Source: an uncultured Methanoregula sp. (GTDB taxonomy: Archaea; Halobacteriota; Methanomicrobia; Methanomicrobiales; Methanospirillaceae). Taken from it: 64,000 nt of DNA. A program made the position numbers and the translations under genes. The notes under the pieces were generated by a model that made no database searches, was not told the origin of the DNA, and saw only the letters and a program-made list of their open reading frames with translations. Positions 16,123 through 25,100 of the stretch are shown one piece after another (the first letter of the stretch is position 1; every line of letters starts with the position of its first letter). The DNA is taken from the NCBI RefSeq assembly GCF_963677065.1, contig NZ_OY781872.1:2413419-2477418 (forward strand), read 5' to 3'.

Positions 16123-17550
16123 ATGAAACAATTCAAATGGGGTATCGTCCTGCTGGCAGTATTGCTGGCAGTAATGGCGATGGTACCTATAGTGAGCGCA
16201 GGGGATCTAAACAAGATAGATCTCCACCTTCAGGGAACACCGTATAGTCCGGTAATACGGTTTGATGGACTTTCAACGATTGTCCCTCAAACTACTACTG
16301 AAAAAACCACTTATGCAGAGATTTCTCCCTCAATAAAAAAATATGATGTCATCAATATTGACGTCAAAACCCTTAAGAAGCAATTATTATCAGGGCAAAA
16401 AATCCCAATTCATCTGAAAGATACTTCCTATCTCATGAATTTACATGAGGAAACGTTTTACCCAAGTGCTGAAACGGGAGTATTCACATTCACCGGGCAT
16501 CTCGAAAACAGTCAGGCGGGTACAGAAATTCCCGATAGTGAAGCTCATCTCACAATGGACGATACCGGAGTTATCGGGAAGATATCGGTAACTCCTTCAG
16601 ACTATTATCTCATTGATGAATTTGATCAGATGGACAATACCCGGCCCGCAAAGACACTCCAATATGTATACTCTTCAAAAGACGTGGAACCAAGTAAAAT
16701 GCATACTGGGGAGGACGGTATATTTGTCTTACCATCAGGTAAAGGGAAAGTATACTCACAACTGACTCCGGAAGAAATCGACTGGATCAAATCACAGCAG
16801 CAGAAAAATTACAAATCCAAGACATCAGATTTAAGCACTGTCCAACAGGATGGTGGCATTCGATCCCCAGCAGACTGGGTTGATGTTAACCTTCTGGTTC
16901 TCTGTGATAACCAGATGTACACGGGGTATTCCAATTGGATTAAAAGAGCACAATCACTCGTTGCCGACGCCAATACCGCAATGGCGTTTAATTATATCAA
17001 GATCAGACTCGTGCCCACCTATGATGCAACGCAAAGAACTATATTAAGTAATAATTTTGATTTAACTCGACCAGTGTTGTCATTTCATGATCTTGTACCA
17101 ACCTCGTACCTTGACACGCAGAATGCTGATATCGCGATGTTCTTGTGCAGCCGCCAGTTTAATGCCGGTAACGGTGTAATCGGCCAGTCAACGGTTTTTG
17201 ATAACCCGAATTCGAGTTACCACAGGCATGCAACAATAATGTATGAAGCTGCTCCCGGATGGGGGTATTATGCAAATCCTCAGGAAAGAGCGGCTGTCTT
17301 TACGCATGAGATTGGCCATCTGTTCGATGCAGATGCCCAAGGGGCCGGAGAGAATCCCTCAATCCAACTGGAAACCTACAACCGTGCAATAAGTTGGACA
17401 GAGAGTGGTAATGTGAAGTACTCAGTGATGTGGCAGGGTGCCCTAGCGGATCCGAATTATTTCTCATCACCAAACTATCACGGAGATGCTCTTCATGATA
17501 ACGCGAGAAGATTAAGCGAAACAAAGGATACGGTTGCCGGCTATCGATAA
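16123..17550 (+). CDS. Secreted zinc metalloprotease (metzincin-like)
   Basis: A 475-aa exported protein. The signal peptide ends near VSA (residue 26). Residues ~30-250 form an N-terminal domain shared with the next gene, and residues ~255-475 form the catalytic domain. The zinc motif is H395-E-I-G-H399, followed by LFDADAQG; the classic metzincin Gly and third His are absent and Asp404 or a later residue may be the third ligand. A YSVMW segment near 440 resembles a Met-turn. The shared domain lies where a propeptide would be. Ribosome site AAGGAGGT fixes the start. Specific family not recognised. Confidence 0.75.
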   Translation: MKQFKWGIVLLAVLLAVMAMVPIVSAGDLNKIDLHLQGTPYSPVIRFDGLSTIVPQTTTEKTTYAEISPSIKKYDVINIDVKTLKKQLLSGQKIPIHLKDTSYLMNLHEETFYPSAETGVFTFTGHLENSQAGTEIPDSEAHLTMDDTGVIGKISVTPSDYYLIDEFDQMDNTRPAKTLQYVYSSKDVEPSKMHTGEDGIFVLPSGKGKVYSQLTPEEIDWIKSQQQKNYKSKTSDLSTVQQDGGIRSPADWVDVNLLVLCDNQMYTGYSNWIKRAQSLVADANTAMAFNYIKIRLVPTYDATQRTILSNNFDLTRPVLSFHDLVPTSYLDTQNADIAMFLCSRQFNAGNGVIGQSTVFDNPNSSYHRHATIMYEAAPGWGYYANPQERAAVFTHEIGHLFDADAQGAGENPSIQLETYNRAISWTESGNVKYSVMWQGALADPNYFSSPNYHGDALHDNARRLSETKDTVAGYR

Positions 17551-17717
17551 CCTCCTCATCATTTTTTGTCAGGAAATAAAAACAAATTATTAATCACTTA
17601 GAATAAATGGGTATTTTACTATACCTCGAAACCGTTGAAAAGGATCCCCAGCTATTTCAATAGCTGAAAAAAGACGAAGATTATTGATTGAATATACCTT
17701 CAAAGAAGTGAAAAGAG

Positions 17718-18494
17718 ATGAAGTTCGGAAATCATAGCGTTATTCTGATATTTTTGCTGTTAATGACTTGTCTGGTACCGGCAACGAGTGCAGCGACCGG
17801 TGAACAAACTATGATCGCCTCACAACATCCTGATATCCAGCAACCGCCGGTCCTCATTTTCGACAACATCTCTGATATCAGAAATGGTGATAAAAATAAT
17901 TATGCGCAGGTTGCCGGGGTAACCGAGTACGATGTCATCAGCATTGACACAAAAAAATTAAAACAACGACTGATGTACGGAGAGAAAGTTCCCATCCATC
18001 TCGATGGTATTCCCTATGTAATTATTCCCTATACCCCGGATTTGAACAGGGGCGACTCATTTGTAGGACGACTCGAAAACAGTTCGGGCAGTGTGGTAAA
18101 AAATTGCATTGTTCAACTTACTATCGACTATACCGGAGTTCACGGGGTAATTCATGATTCTGTAACTGATTCCCATTATTATATAAACGATCTCGGTTCC
18201 AAGCAATCTGACGAGAACATTTGTATGGTCTATTCGTCCAGACCGGGTCACATTCAGGGATTCAATACCGGTGAAGACAGCATTGTAGTCGTACAATCCG
18301 GTGAAGGCAAAACATTTTCCCAGTTAACGCCGGAAGATATCGAATGGCTCAGATCACAGCAGATGAAAAACGATAATCAATCCGGTGTTCATTCGTATCC
18401 AACGACTGCGCAGCCTGCGCCGTTCCCGGTGACAATCGCGATTGCTTCGCTTGGGATAGGTGCCGGCGTGGCAGGGTACATCCGGAGAAAATGA
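17718..18494 (+). CDS. Membrane-anchored homologue of the protease N-terminal domain
   Basis: A 258-aa protein with a signal peptide (to about ATSA, residue 26) and a C-terminal TM helix with basic tail (TIAIASLGIGAGVAGYIRRK). In between it aligns to residues ~30-250 of the protease. Matching blocks include YDVI(N/S)ID, GxKxPIHL, FxGxLENS, LTxDxTGVxG, TGEDxIxV and QLTPExIxWxxSQQ. There is no catalytic domain. The gene lies 167 bases downstream, same strand. By analogy with free propeptides it could inhibit, fold or tether the protease, but this is inference. Confidence 0.72.
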   Translation: MKFGNHSVILIFLLLMTCLVPATSAATGEQTMIASQHPDIQQPPVLIFDNISDIRNGDKNNYAQVAGVTEYDVISIDTKKLKQRLMYGEKVPIHLDGIPYVIIPYTPDLNRGDSFVGRLENSSGSVVKNCIVQLTIDYTGVHGVIHDSVTDSHYYINDLGSKQSDENICMVYSSRPGHIQGFNTGEDSIVVVQSGEGKTFSQLTPEDIEWLRSQQMKNDNQSGVHSYPTTAQPAPFPVTIAIASLGIGAGVAGYIRRK

Positions 18495-18612
18495 TGCGGG
18501 ATACCTGTTTTCACCTCCTTCTTATCCAAATTTAATTCGTAATTACCCTGGATCCGGATTGAGAATGATGAACACACCGGGTTAACGCTGCACTGAATAT
18601 ATATTTAAAAAA

Positions 18613-18822
18613 TTACACCCGGGTCTTTTTCTTGCCGTGGGCGATAACCGCTGCGAGATATTTTTCAGGATCCTGGGGAAGCCATTGTTTTCGTTCTTTG
18701 GTATAATCGCCGCTTCCCGGGTCATAGATCTGGAGGAACCGGACCGCATCGACGGGTCCAAGCACTTTCACGAGTGCATCAATTCCCTGTTTATGGATTT
18801 CATTCAGTGTCTTTGCCTCCAT
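18613..18822 (-). CDS. Antitoxin-like partner of PIN toxin
   Basis: A 69-aa protein (MEAKTLNEIHKQGIDALVKV...) homologous to that at 41157-41360. Shared blocks are IxxxGxDALVKxLGPxDAxRF and DPGSGDYT(K/R)ER. The toxin gene precedes it on the same strand and overlaps its start by 23 bases, so toxin is made first, which is less usual for VapBC-type modules. The family is not one I can name. Partner status is inferred from the pairing being conserved at both loci. Confidence 0.68.
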   Translation of the reverse strand: MEAKTLNEIHKQGIDALVKVLGPVDAVRFLQIYDPGSGDYTKERKQWLPQDPEKYLAAVIAHGKKKTRV

Positions 18823-19258
18823 ATTCGTTCACCCCCATGAGCCATTCAACGGGATTTTTAACTTCAATAGTAATCTGATGAGCGTGCATCTTAATAATTT
18901 TGATGATCGCATCATCAGTCGTAATCAGAGCAGCTCCCGTTGATTCCGCACATGCGAGATGCAATGCATCCGCCGGTTCAATACCCATTTCAATAAATTT
19001 AAAATAAAGCTGCGAAACGGTTTTTGTAATTGCAACATGCTCTTTTGCGAGATCAGCGAGGTTCTGCGCTTTTTTCATCCGGGTACTGTCAGGTATACGT
19101 GAAATTTCAAAACTGACAGCATCACTGGTAACCAGCATCCAGTCCCGGGTACATCGCACCAGGATCTCCTTGATGGCTTCTGCTTCAAGATGGATACGGT
19201 TCGTCTTCTGATCATCGAACGGCCGGCAAAGGCAACACACATCAAGATAGACTTTCAA
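18800..19258 (-). CDS. PIN-domain ribonuclease toxin
   Basis: A 152-aa PIN protein. It opens with MKVYLDVCCLCRPFDD (first catalytic Asp), has an EAEAI acidic position near 25, PADALHLACA near 98 and LITTDDAIIK near 112, giving the expected acidic quartet. PIN toxins cleave RNA in the cytoplasm. The start is a TTG at 19258, supported by GGAGG about 7 bases upstream and by the paralogue at 41795. Homologous to the frameshifted gene at 41350-41795. Confidence 0.82.
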   Translation of the reverse strand: MKVYLDVCCLCRPFDDQKTNRIHLEAEAIKEILVRCTRDWMLVTSDAVSFEISRIPDSTRMKKAQNLADLAKEHVAITKTVSQLYFKFIEMGIEPADALHLACAESTGAALITTDDAIIKIIKMHAHQITIEVKNPVEWLMGVNEYGGKDTE

Positions 19259-19343
19259 GAAGAACCTCCTGATTCTCCGTTCACTCCCGGTACCAATAAA
19301 TGATTCTGTTTAATCTGGCTACCGGCGAACGTAAAAAATCCCC

Positions 19344-19363
19344 GGCGGGGATCGCTCCCCGCC
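19344..19363 (-). terminator. Hairpin terminator, copy 2
   Basis: Stem GGCGGGGA-TCGC-TCCCCGCC then GGGGATTTTTT on the minus strand, after the 46-aa gene at 19381. It looks like a textbook hairpin-plus-T-run. Confidence 0.62.
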
Positions 19364-19380
19364 ATCGTATTCTTATCGCG

Positions 19381-19521
19381 TTACTTTGCAGGGGGAGTCC
19401 CGCCGGTGGACCCGATATGGTCGAGCACCCGGTCCCACATCACGAGCATTCCCGGGATCACGACATAGGCGAGCAGCCCGGCGCCGAGGAACATCCCGGT
19501 GAGGATGAGTTCATTCTCCAT
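19381..19521 (-). CDS. 46-aa membrane peptide, copy 2
   Basis: Same protein as at 15495 and 20376 except one residue near the C-terminus (GGTPPAK for GGNPPAK). Intact frame, same ribosome site. Its upstream partner here is the frameshifted copy at 19530. Confidence 0.66.
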   Translation of the reverse strand: MENELILTGMFLGAGLLAYVVIPGMLVMWDRVLDHIGSTGGTPPAK

Positions 19522-19529
19522 GAAGCACC

Positions 19530-20006
19530 TCACGCAAGGGCTGCGACCGTGTCAGCCCAGGTCTCGACTTTCGTGCGGATGGCGTCGTCCTCGTATGAGC
19601 TGACGGTCACCTGGTCCCGGGAGAAGATCACGTTGTAGAGCTCCCCGTTGGCATCGTGGCACTTCAGGTTTGCCGAGAACGAGTCGTTTTCGGTGTCATG
19701 GACGATCGTGCCGGTATGGGCCGCGATATTTGCAGTTGCTGCAAGCACGGCGGTAATCCCGGCATTGTACCCGGCAATCGAGTTGTACTTCTCGGATGTG
19801 GTGCCAACCGATTTGGCATCGTCATCCTGGTAGAAGAACTTCGCCGTGTAGGATTCGCGGGTCTTCTCAACGGCCGGGTGGTTCTCCCCGGCGGTCATAT
19901 AGGCTACGCATGCAAACGGGTTGCCGGTGATGACCGACTGTACGAGCGTGCCCGTACGCCGCCACGTCTGCAATGGGGGCCGCGAGTTTGCGGGTCGCGG
20001 TCTTTG
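19530..20006 (-). pseudogene. 167-aa gene, truncated and frameshifted copy
   Basis: Nearly identical to 20525-21028 over about 145 codons. One extra base near 19953 breaks the frame after the DVAA residues. The first ten codons and the ribosome site are replaced by the next repeat, which begins at 20008. Many differences before the break are silent or conservative (for example ATRKLAAPIADV versus ATRTLATPIADV), so the copy evolved as a gene before it was disrupted. Confidence 0.75.
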
Positions 20007-20338
20007 TAAAAATAATAAACGATCCGGGAATGGATCTCTGGATGTGATACTATGAACTCCCCGGACGTGCAGACACGTTCGAAGTATCTGCCAATGAGAA
20101 TTTCAAATCTGCCTATATACGATTTCTCACCCAGTACCTTACCAATAAAAAAAAGAGCCGACACTCAGGAATGAAAGAATCATATTCTCTACCTGTATTT
20201 TTCTTATATAGCCTGAGGTTGTCCAGGAGAACAAGACCACGGGTCCAGCGATTCCTGACAGTATGGGAAAAGGTAATACAATTATCCCCGGCAATTTGTG
20301 GAACAACCGGATGTAAAACTGAACGAAAAAAATTCCCC

Positions 20339-20358
20339 GACGGGGATCGCTCCCCGCC
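20339..20358 (-). terminator. Hairpin terminator, copy 3
   Basis: GACGGGGA-TCGC-TCCCCGCC, one mismatch in the stem relative to copies 1 and 2, followed by an AT-rich T-run on the minus strand. Confidence 0.55.
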
Positions 20359-20375
20359 TTCGTGTTCTCATCGCG

Positions 20376-20516
20376 TTACTTTGCAGGGGGATTCCCGCCG
20401 GTGGACCCGATATGGTCGAGCACCCGGTCCCACATCACGAGCATGCCGGGGATCACAACATAGGCGAGCAGCCCGGCGCCGAGGAACATCCCGGTGAGGA
20501 TGAGTTCATTCTCCAT
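20376..20516 (-). CDS. 46-aa membrane peptide, copy 3
   Basis: Downstream gene of the only intact two-gene unit. MENELILTGMFLGAGLL start, one TM segment, C-terminus GSTGGNPPAK. It begins 8 bases after the stop of the 167-aa gene, so the two are surely co-translated. Unknown function. Confidence 0.7.
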   Translation of the reverse strand: MENELILTGMFLGAGLLAYVVIPGMLVMWDRVLDHIGSTGGNPPAK

Positions 20517-20524
20517 GAAGCACC

Positions 20525-21028
20525 TCACGCAAGGGCTGCGACCGTGTCAGCCCAGGTCTCGACTTTCGTGCGGATGGCGTCGTCCTCGTATGAGCTGACG
20601 GTTACCTGGTCGCGGGAGAAGATCACGTTGTAGAGCTCCCCGTTGGCATCATGGCACTTCAGGGTTGCCGAGAAGGCATCGTTTTCGGTGTCATGGACGA
20701 TCGTGCCGGTATGGGCCGCGATATTTGCAGTTGCTGCAAGCACGGCGGTAATCCCGGCATTGTACCCGGCGATCGAGTTGTACTTCTCGGATGTAGTGCC
20801 AACCGATTTGGCATCATCATCCTGGTAGAAGAACTTCGCCGTGTAGGATTCGCGGGTCTTCTCAACGGCCGGGTGGTTCTCCCCGGCGGTCATATAGGCT
20901 ACACATGCAAACGGGTTGCCGGTGATGACCGACTGGACGAGCGTGTTGAATGCCGCCACGTCTGCGATTGGGGTTGCAAGGGTGCGGGTCGCACTCTTGA
21001 CATTTGAGGTCTGTACGAAATCTGCCAT
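20525..21028 (-). CDS. 167-aa protein of a duplicated unit, unknown function
   Basis: The only intact copy of the repeated family. It starts MADFVQTSNVKSATRTLA, has a Cys/Met-containing middle (GNPFACVAYMTAGENHPAV), a Gly/Ala-rich region (AGITAVLAATANIAAHTG) and ends WADTVAALA. No signal peptide or TM. GGAGGAAA lies ideally before the ATG. A TATA-like CCTATACTAATA at about 21218-21229 gives a ~190-base leader rich in short inverted repeats. The soluble protein plus 46-aa membrane peptide and repeated copies would suit a virus-derived structural or gas-vesicle-like unit, but I recognise no family. Confidence 0.72.
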   Translation of the reverse strand: MADFVQTSNVKSATRTLATPIADVAAFNTLVQSVITGNPFACVAYMTAGENHPAVEKTRESYTAKFFYQDDDAKSVGTTSEKYNSIAGYNAGITAVLAATANIAAHTGTIVHDTENDAFSATLKCHDANGELYNVIFSRDQVTVSSYEDDAIRTKVETWADTVAALA

Positions 21029-21420
21029 TTAGGTTTCCTCCATTGGTGTGCCGGTGACCGGAAGGTGAGAGGGTCTCATGGCCTCAAGAGTCCTCCGGAC
21101 TCCTGCCAGCCTTCCGGTTGCGGCTCACTTTTTTCTGGCAGGATTTTGTGCACGTCTCCTGCCGGACCGGTCGGGAATTTGATTTCCCGCTCCGTGTCGC
21201 CGGGGCCCCTTTGACATATTAGTATAGGAGGGGGTTGGTCATGGGCTTTGATTATGAACGGGATTTTCTGAAAAATGCGGAATGGTTTGGGGCGGGATTG
21301 GGGAATTGAGTGCCGGGTGTGGCTGGATGGAAGGAACGCGGGAGGTTCCTCCGGGATAGGAATTCCAATATCAAATATGAATTAGCAAAAAACCTATAAA
21401 ACGGGTATTCGATTTTTAAG
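21029..21420. other. Leader and left edge of the AT-rich island
   Basis: Up to about 21230 the sequence is GC-rich leader of the 167-aa gene, with the inverted repeats TCCGGAGGA and CTGGCAG...CTGCCAG. Base composition falls sharply after about 21340 (caatatcaaatatgaattag), marking entry to the island. A T-rich tract near 21410 may terminate the minus-strand operon. I found no insertion-sequence ends or attachment-site repeat. Confidence 0.5.
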
Positions 21421-22110
21421 TTAGAAACTAGGTTCTTTATTATGTGATTTCCAATAAGCTAATTCAATACTTTTCACAAGATCGGATATCGTTATAAATG
21501 AAAAATGAACAAAATCGTCGTTTAATAGTAAATCTTCATTTTCATTAAGATCAAAAAAAAATTGATCTTTTATCGAATCCGATAAATTCTCCCCAAGATT
21601 ATGAACAAAATGATTTCTTACCTTCCTAATTTTATCAAGATTATTTAGTGTTTCAAGATTGGGTTCGATTTCAAGCCCACATGAAATTTGCAAAAAATTC
21701 AAATATTGATTAATAACTGATGTTTTATTGCGAGATAATTTTTTTGAGATTTTTTGTTCTTCAGATATTATTAAACTAATTTCTTTCAGAACATTTTCTA
21801 GCATACTACATTGAATAGTGAGTATCGAGAAGTAAAAATGTAATTCCATATACTCTTTGTCGCTTGCTATCATATCTCCATAATAATCTAATTCTTCAGC
21901 TCCGGTAATGGGATGTGTCTCTAAACGATTATAACAAAAATTTTCGTAGTGAAAATATTCGTTTATCCATCGTTTATTGCATTCATAAAATCTTTGTAGG
22001 CTTCCAAAGCGTACTTCAAATGCATAAAAGGGTTCAAGAAAATATTCTGACGCCATATAATATGGATCTACAAAAAAACCTAGACCTAAATTTTTATCGA
22101 TACTTTTCAT
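21421..22110 (-). CDS. HEPN-like protein of the defence operon
   Basis: A 229-aa, largely helical, acidic protein. Its C-terminal half carries KVRNHFVHNLG near residue 170; R-x4-H is the catalytic motif of HEPN ribonucleases. The N-terminal half is rich in Tyr/Phe and unrecognised. It lies 52 bases downstream of the 1556-aa gene on the same strand and shares its AT-rich composition, so it is probably the last gene of the operon. If HEPN, it would be the RNA-cutting effector. A single motif is thin evidence. Confidence 0.6.
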   Translation of the reverse strand: MKSIDKNLGLGFFVDPYYMASEYFLEPFYAFEVRFGSLQRFYECNKRWINEYFHYENFCYNRLETHPITGAEELDYYGDMIASDKEYMELHFYFSILTIQCSMLENVLKEISLIISEEQKISKKLSRNKTSVINQYLNFLQISCGLEIEPNLETLNNLDKIRKVRNHFVHNLGENLSDSIKDQFFFDLNENEDLLLNDDFVHFSFITISDLVKSIELAYWKSHNKEPSF

Positions 22111-22162
22111 ACAAGTTATAAATATCGCTAATCTATATTTTTTATCCTTTTATTATAAAAAA

Positions 22163-25100
22163 TTAGGAGGATTGCCGAGATATTCGATCACGAAGGTCAA
22201 TTGGTTTTTCAATATAACTTCGACCCTCTTTTGTGAGATTTCTTCCGCCGGGTGTAATTGCAATCAAGCCCAACCTACGAAGGTATTCATTAATTTCATT
22301 GAAATCTTGAACATTCGAGATTCCCAATCCTTGTTGTAAACTTTGTTGAGATGTCGCCCCATTTCGTTTTAGGTAAACCAAGAAATTTCTTTCAAGAGGA
22401 CCAAGGCCATTTTGGTCAACTTTTTGATCTTCAAACCATTTCATGACTGCTTCATGAGTAAACGCTTTTGATAATTTTTTATAGTCTATTTTTTTCGAGT
22501 CTGTGTGGGAGATTGAAAATACATGGGGAATTAGTCCATGCTGTAATGTTCTCACCGCACGACGGGGGTTACATCTAGTCCTTGCAGCGATTTCTGAACA
22601 AACCTCTTTCGAAAGATCAACATTTGATAAAAATTCTTTGCCGTGTAACCACACGATTCCAGCAACTTCGTTTAATGTATATGGCCTTAAATATGTTTTA
22701 TCCGGGCGGGAGTTGAATGCCTCTGATAACTTTCCTGGATCTGTTGTCGCCAGAATGAAAATAACGTTATTAAAATCATAATTTACGCCATCAATTGTTG
22801 TTGTTCTTGCATCGTCCATTGCACTTAAAAGTGCAGTTGCGACATTTTTCCCGATTCCATGGACTTCATCAATAAAAATCAAACTTTTTTGAACCTTAAT
22901 TTTCCCATGAGGATCGGACGGAACTTTGTTATTTTCTTGAAGGATGTTAATAATCATTGTTGGATTTTTGAGATCGGCACCATTGAACAGAATTTCCTCT
23001 TCTTCAAGTAATTGTCGCGCAATTTTCCTAGCGAGACTACTTTTTCCAACACCCGCTGGCCCTACGAGTAATTTATCCGGGAATCGTGTTCCCGAAGCTT
23101 GAGAATACATGACTTGTTTAACTAACTCATCAACCTGCTGATATTGTCCAATCATCTCAAATTTATTCAGTTTAGGTGGCCAACTTTCAATAGTATCTTC
23201 CTTTTTACGACTCTCCTCGTTTTCGGGAATTGGCCTTGGAACGGTCTGTGGTTCTTGTGGAATTCTCTTTGTCCCATCATCGATCGATTGGTTTTTCCCA
23301 TCAACAACCTGTGTGTTTTTATTTTTTATCCCCACTTCCGGTTTCTTCTGAGGTTGGTTCTTAAATGTTTGAGCAGGTTTTTCTTTGTTTGTCACACGTT
23401 TTATCTCTTGGTTTGAATCTCGGCTTGGGGCTGTTATTGCAGGAGTTCCGCCGTCTATTAATGCTTGAATTTGACCTTCGATTAAATATCTGACTTTAAT
23501 TGGATATGCCGTATTTGTTGTGATTTCATCTTGGCCCTGGGGTGTGTTACATCCCACTAAAACAAGGATTAATTCACCGGAATATTTTAACGGAACCGGT
23601 TGTGATTCGTTTTCGAATATACTGATGAGTTTTTCAATCCAGAATTTTCTATGATCAGATGGTAAAGATTGTGACTGCAGGGCATTCACGAAAATCCGTT
23701 TTAACATTTCACACCTGGGTGCCGATAATGGATCTTCACCTTTAAGATTATCCGGTATTGCGGCTGCACATGCTCCTAGTGTAGAGATTATTTGACCCTC
23801 GGCATGCTCTCGTCCAAGATCTTCAATATCATCGGCTGATCGCGTTTTTACTTCAATCGATTCAATAATACAAGTATCTTCTTCAACTCTAAGTGCAAGT
23901 AGATCGCAACGTTCTGGGGATGTCGAATCCATCCGCAGCCATATTCGACTAATATAGTCATCAACGGACACTACCAATGCATCCGGATAACGAAGTCGAT
24001 AGTCCCTTGCAGCAAGAAGCATCCCTGCAAGACCTAATGCATGTTTTGAATCCACCGTACCGTCTTTCTTAAAAATATCAAAGAAACCACCTCCAATTAA
24101 TCCAATCCCTTCGGAAAGAAGCGTTTCAATTTTTAACTCATTCATTGAAAGATTGGAATTGTTGAAGACTTCCATAATTCTGTGAGTAAATTGATGATAA
24201 TCTGAAGAAACAAGGAGCACTTTTCTTCTACCTTCTATTCGTTCGGATAACCGAACTGATTTCATATTTGCATAATTTGGAAGAGCACGATCTGCTACGA
24301 GTACCCAGTGTGCAAGCGGATTTGTCTCATTTAGAATTTCATCAATTCGCATAACCATTGTTGATGCATCTGAAGAAGCGTGCAATCCAAGATTTCTCTG
24401 AATTTTTAGTGCCTCATCAATCAGGATCATATAATCCGAAAAAGGCGATTCATTATTCTTCGGTACGAGATTGATTTTTGTCATGCCAATATGATCATAT
24501 TGAATCCCATATCGCACGGTAAATGGACTCATCGGAAGGATCTGTTCCTGATTATGTTTCAGGACCATTATCGATGCTTCGTCAAATATCGCAATTATGT
24601 GAAATGGGGAATTTTTTATCGAATTTAAAAGTTCTTGTAATGTATTGAAAGCAGGTTGATTTACTTTGTATTCGAGTCGTCCACTCGATATTTTCTCTTC
24701 AAGTTCCTCTCTCTCATCAAGAAGGCGGAGAGACAAATCCAACCTCTGCTTATGAAGAGCTGTACAAAAAACTTCAACACGTAATTTTTTCAGCGTAGAT
24801 TCTCGCCGAGTGTTTAGAATTGTCACTATCTCCTTCATCAATTTTCCAGGTTCTGGAGGATTTACTATCGCAATTCGTAAGGGGTAGGTATGATGCCGTC
24901 CAAGCATCACAAAACGTTCAATCGCATTTTTGAATTCAATAATCCCATCGGATCCCGAAATGGCATTACTAAGATTTTCAAATGTTGCCATGCCTTTAAT
25001 TTCATTGGCAATAGGAAGTGTCAGGTCTGCTTTGTACGGGTTACCAACCATGTCTGGAATTGTATCTAAACAGATAACACTCAGAAAATGTTCAGGCCTC

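Larger units (their letters stand above)
20008..20582. repeat. Long direct repeat, right copy
   Basis: Matches 15128-15710 almost base for base. Its left edge coincides with the truncation of the pseudogene at 20006, marking a recombination junction. Contains the coding relic (20020-20180), hairpin, 46-aa gene and the end of the intact 167-aa gene. Confidence 0.8.

Noticed and set aside
21130..21225. 30-aa basic peptide in the leader of the 167-aa gene
   Set aside because: Its ATG is only about ten bases from the likely TATA box, so it would not be on the transcript.
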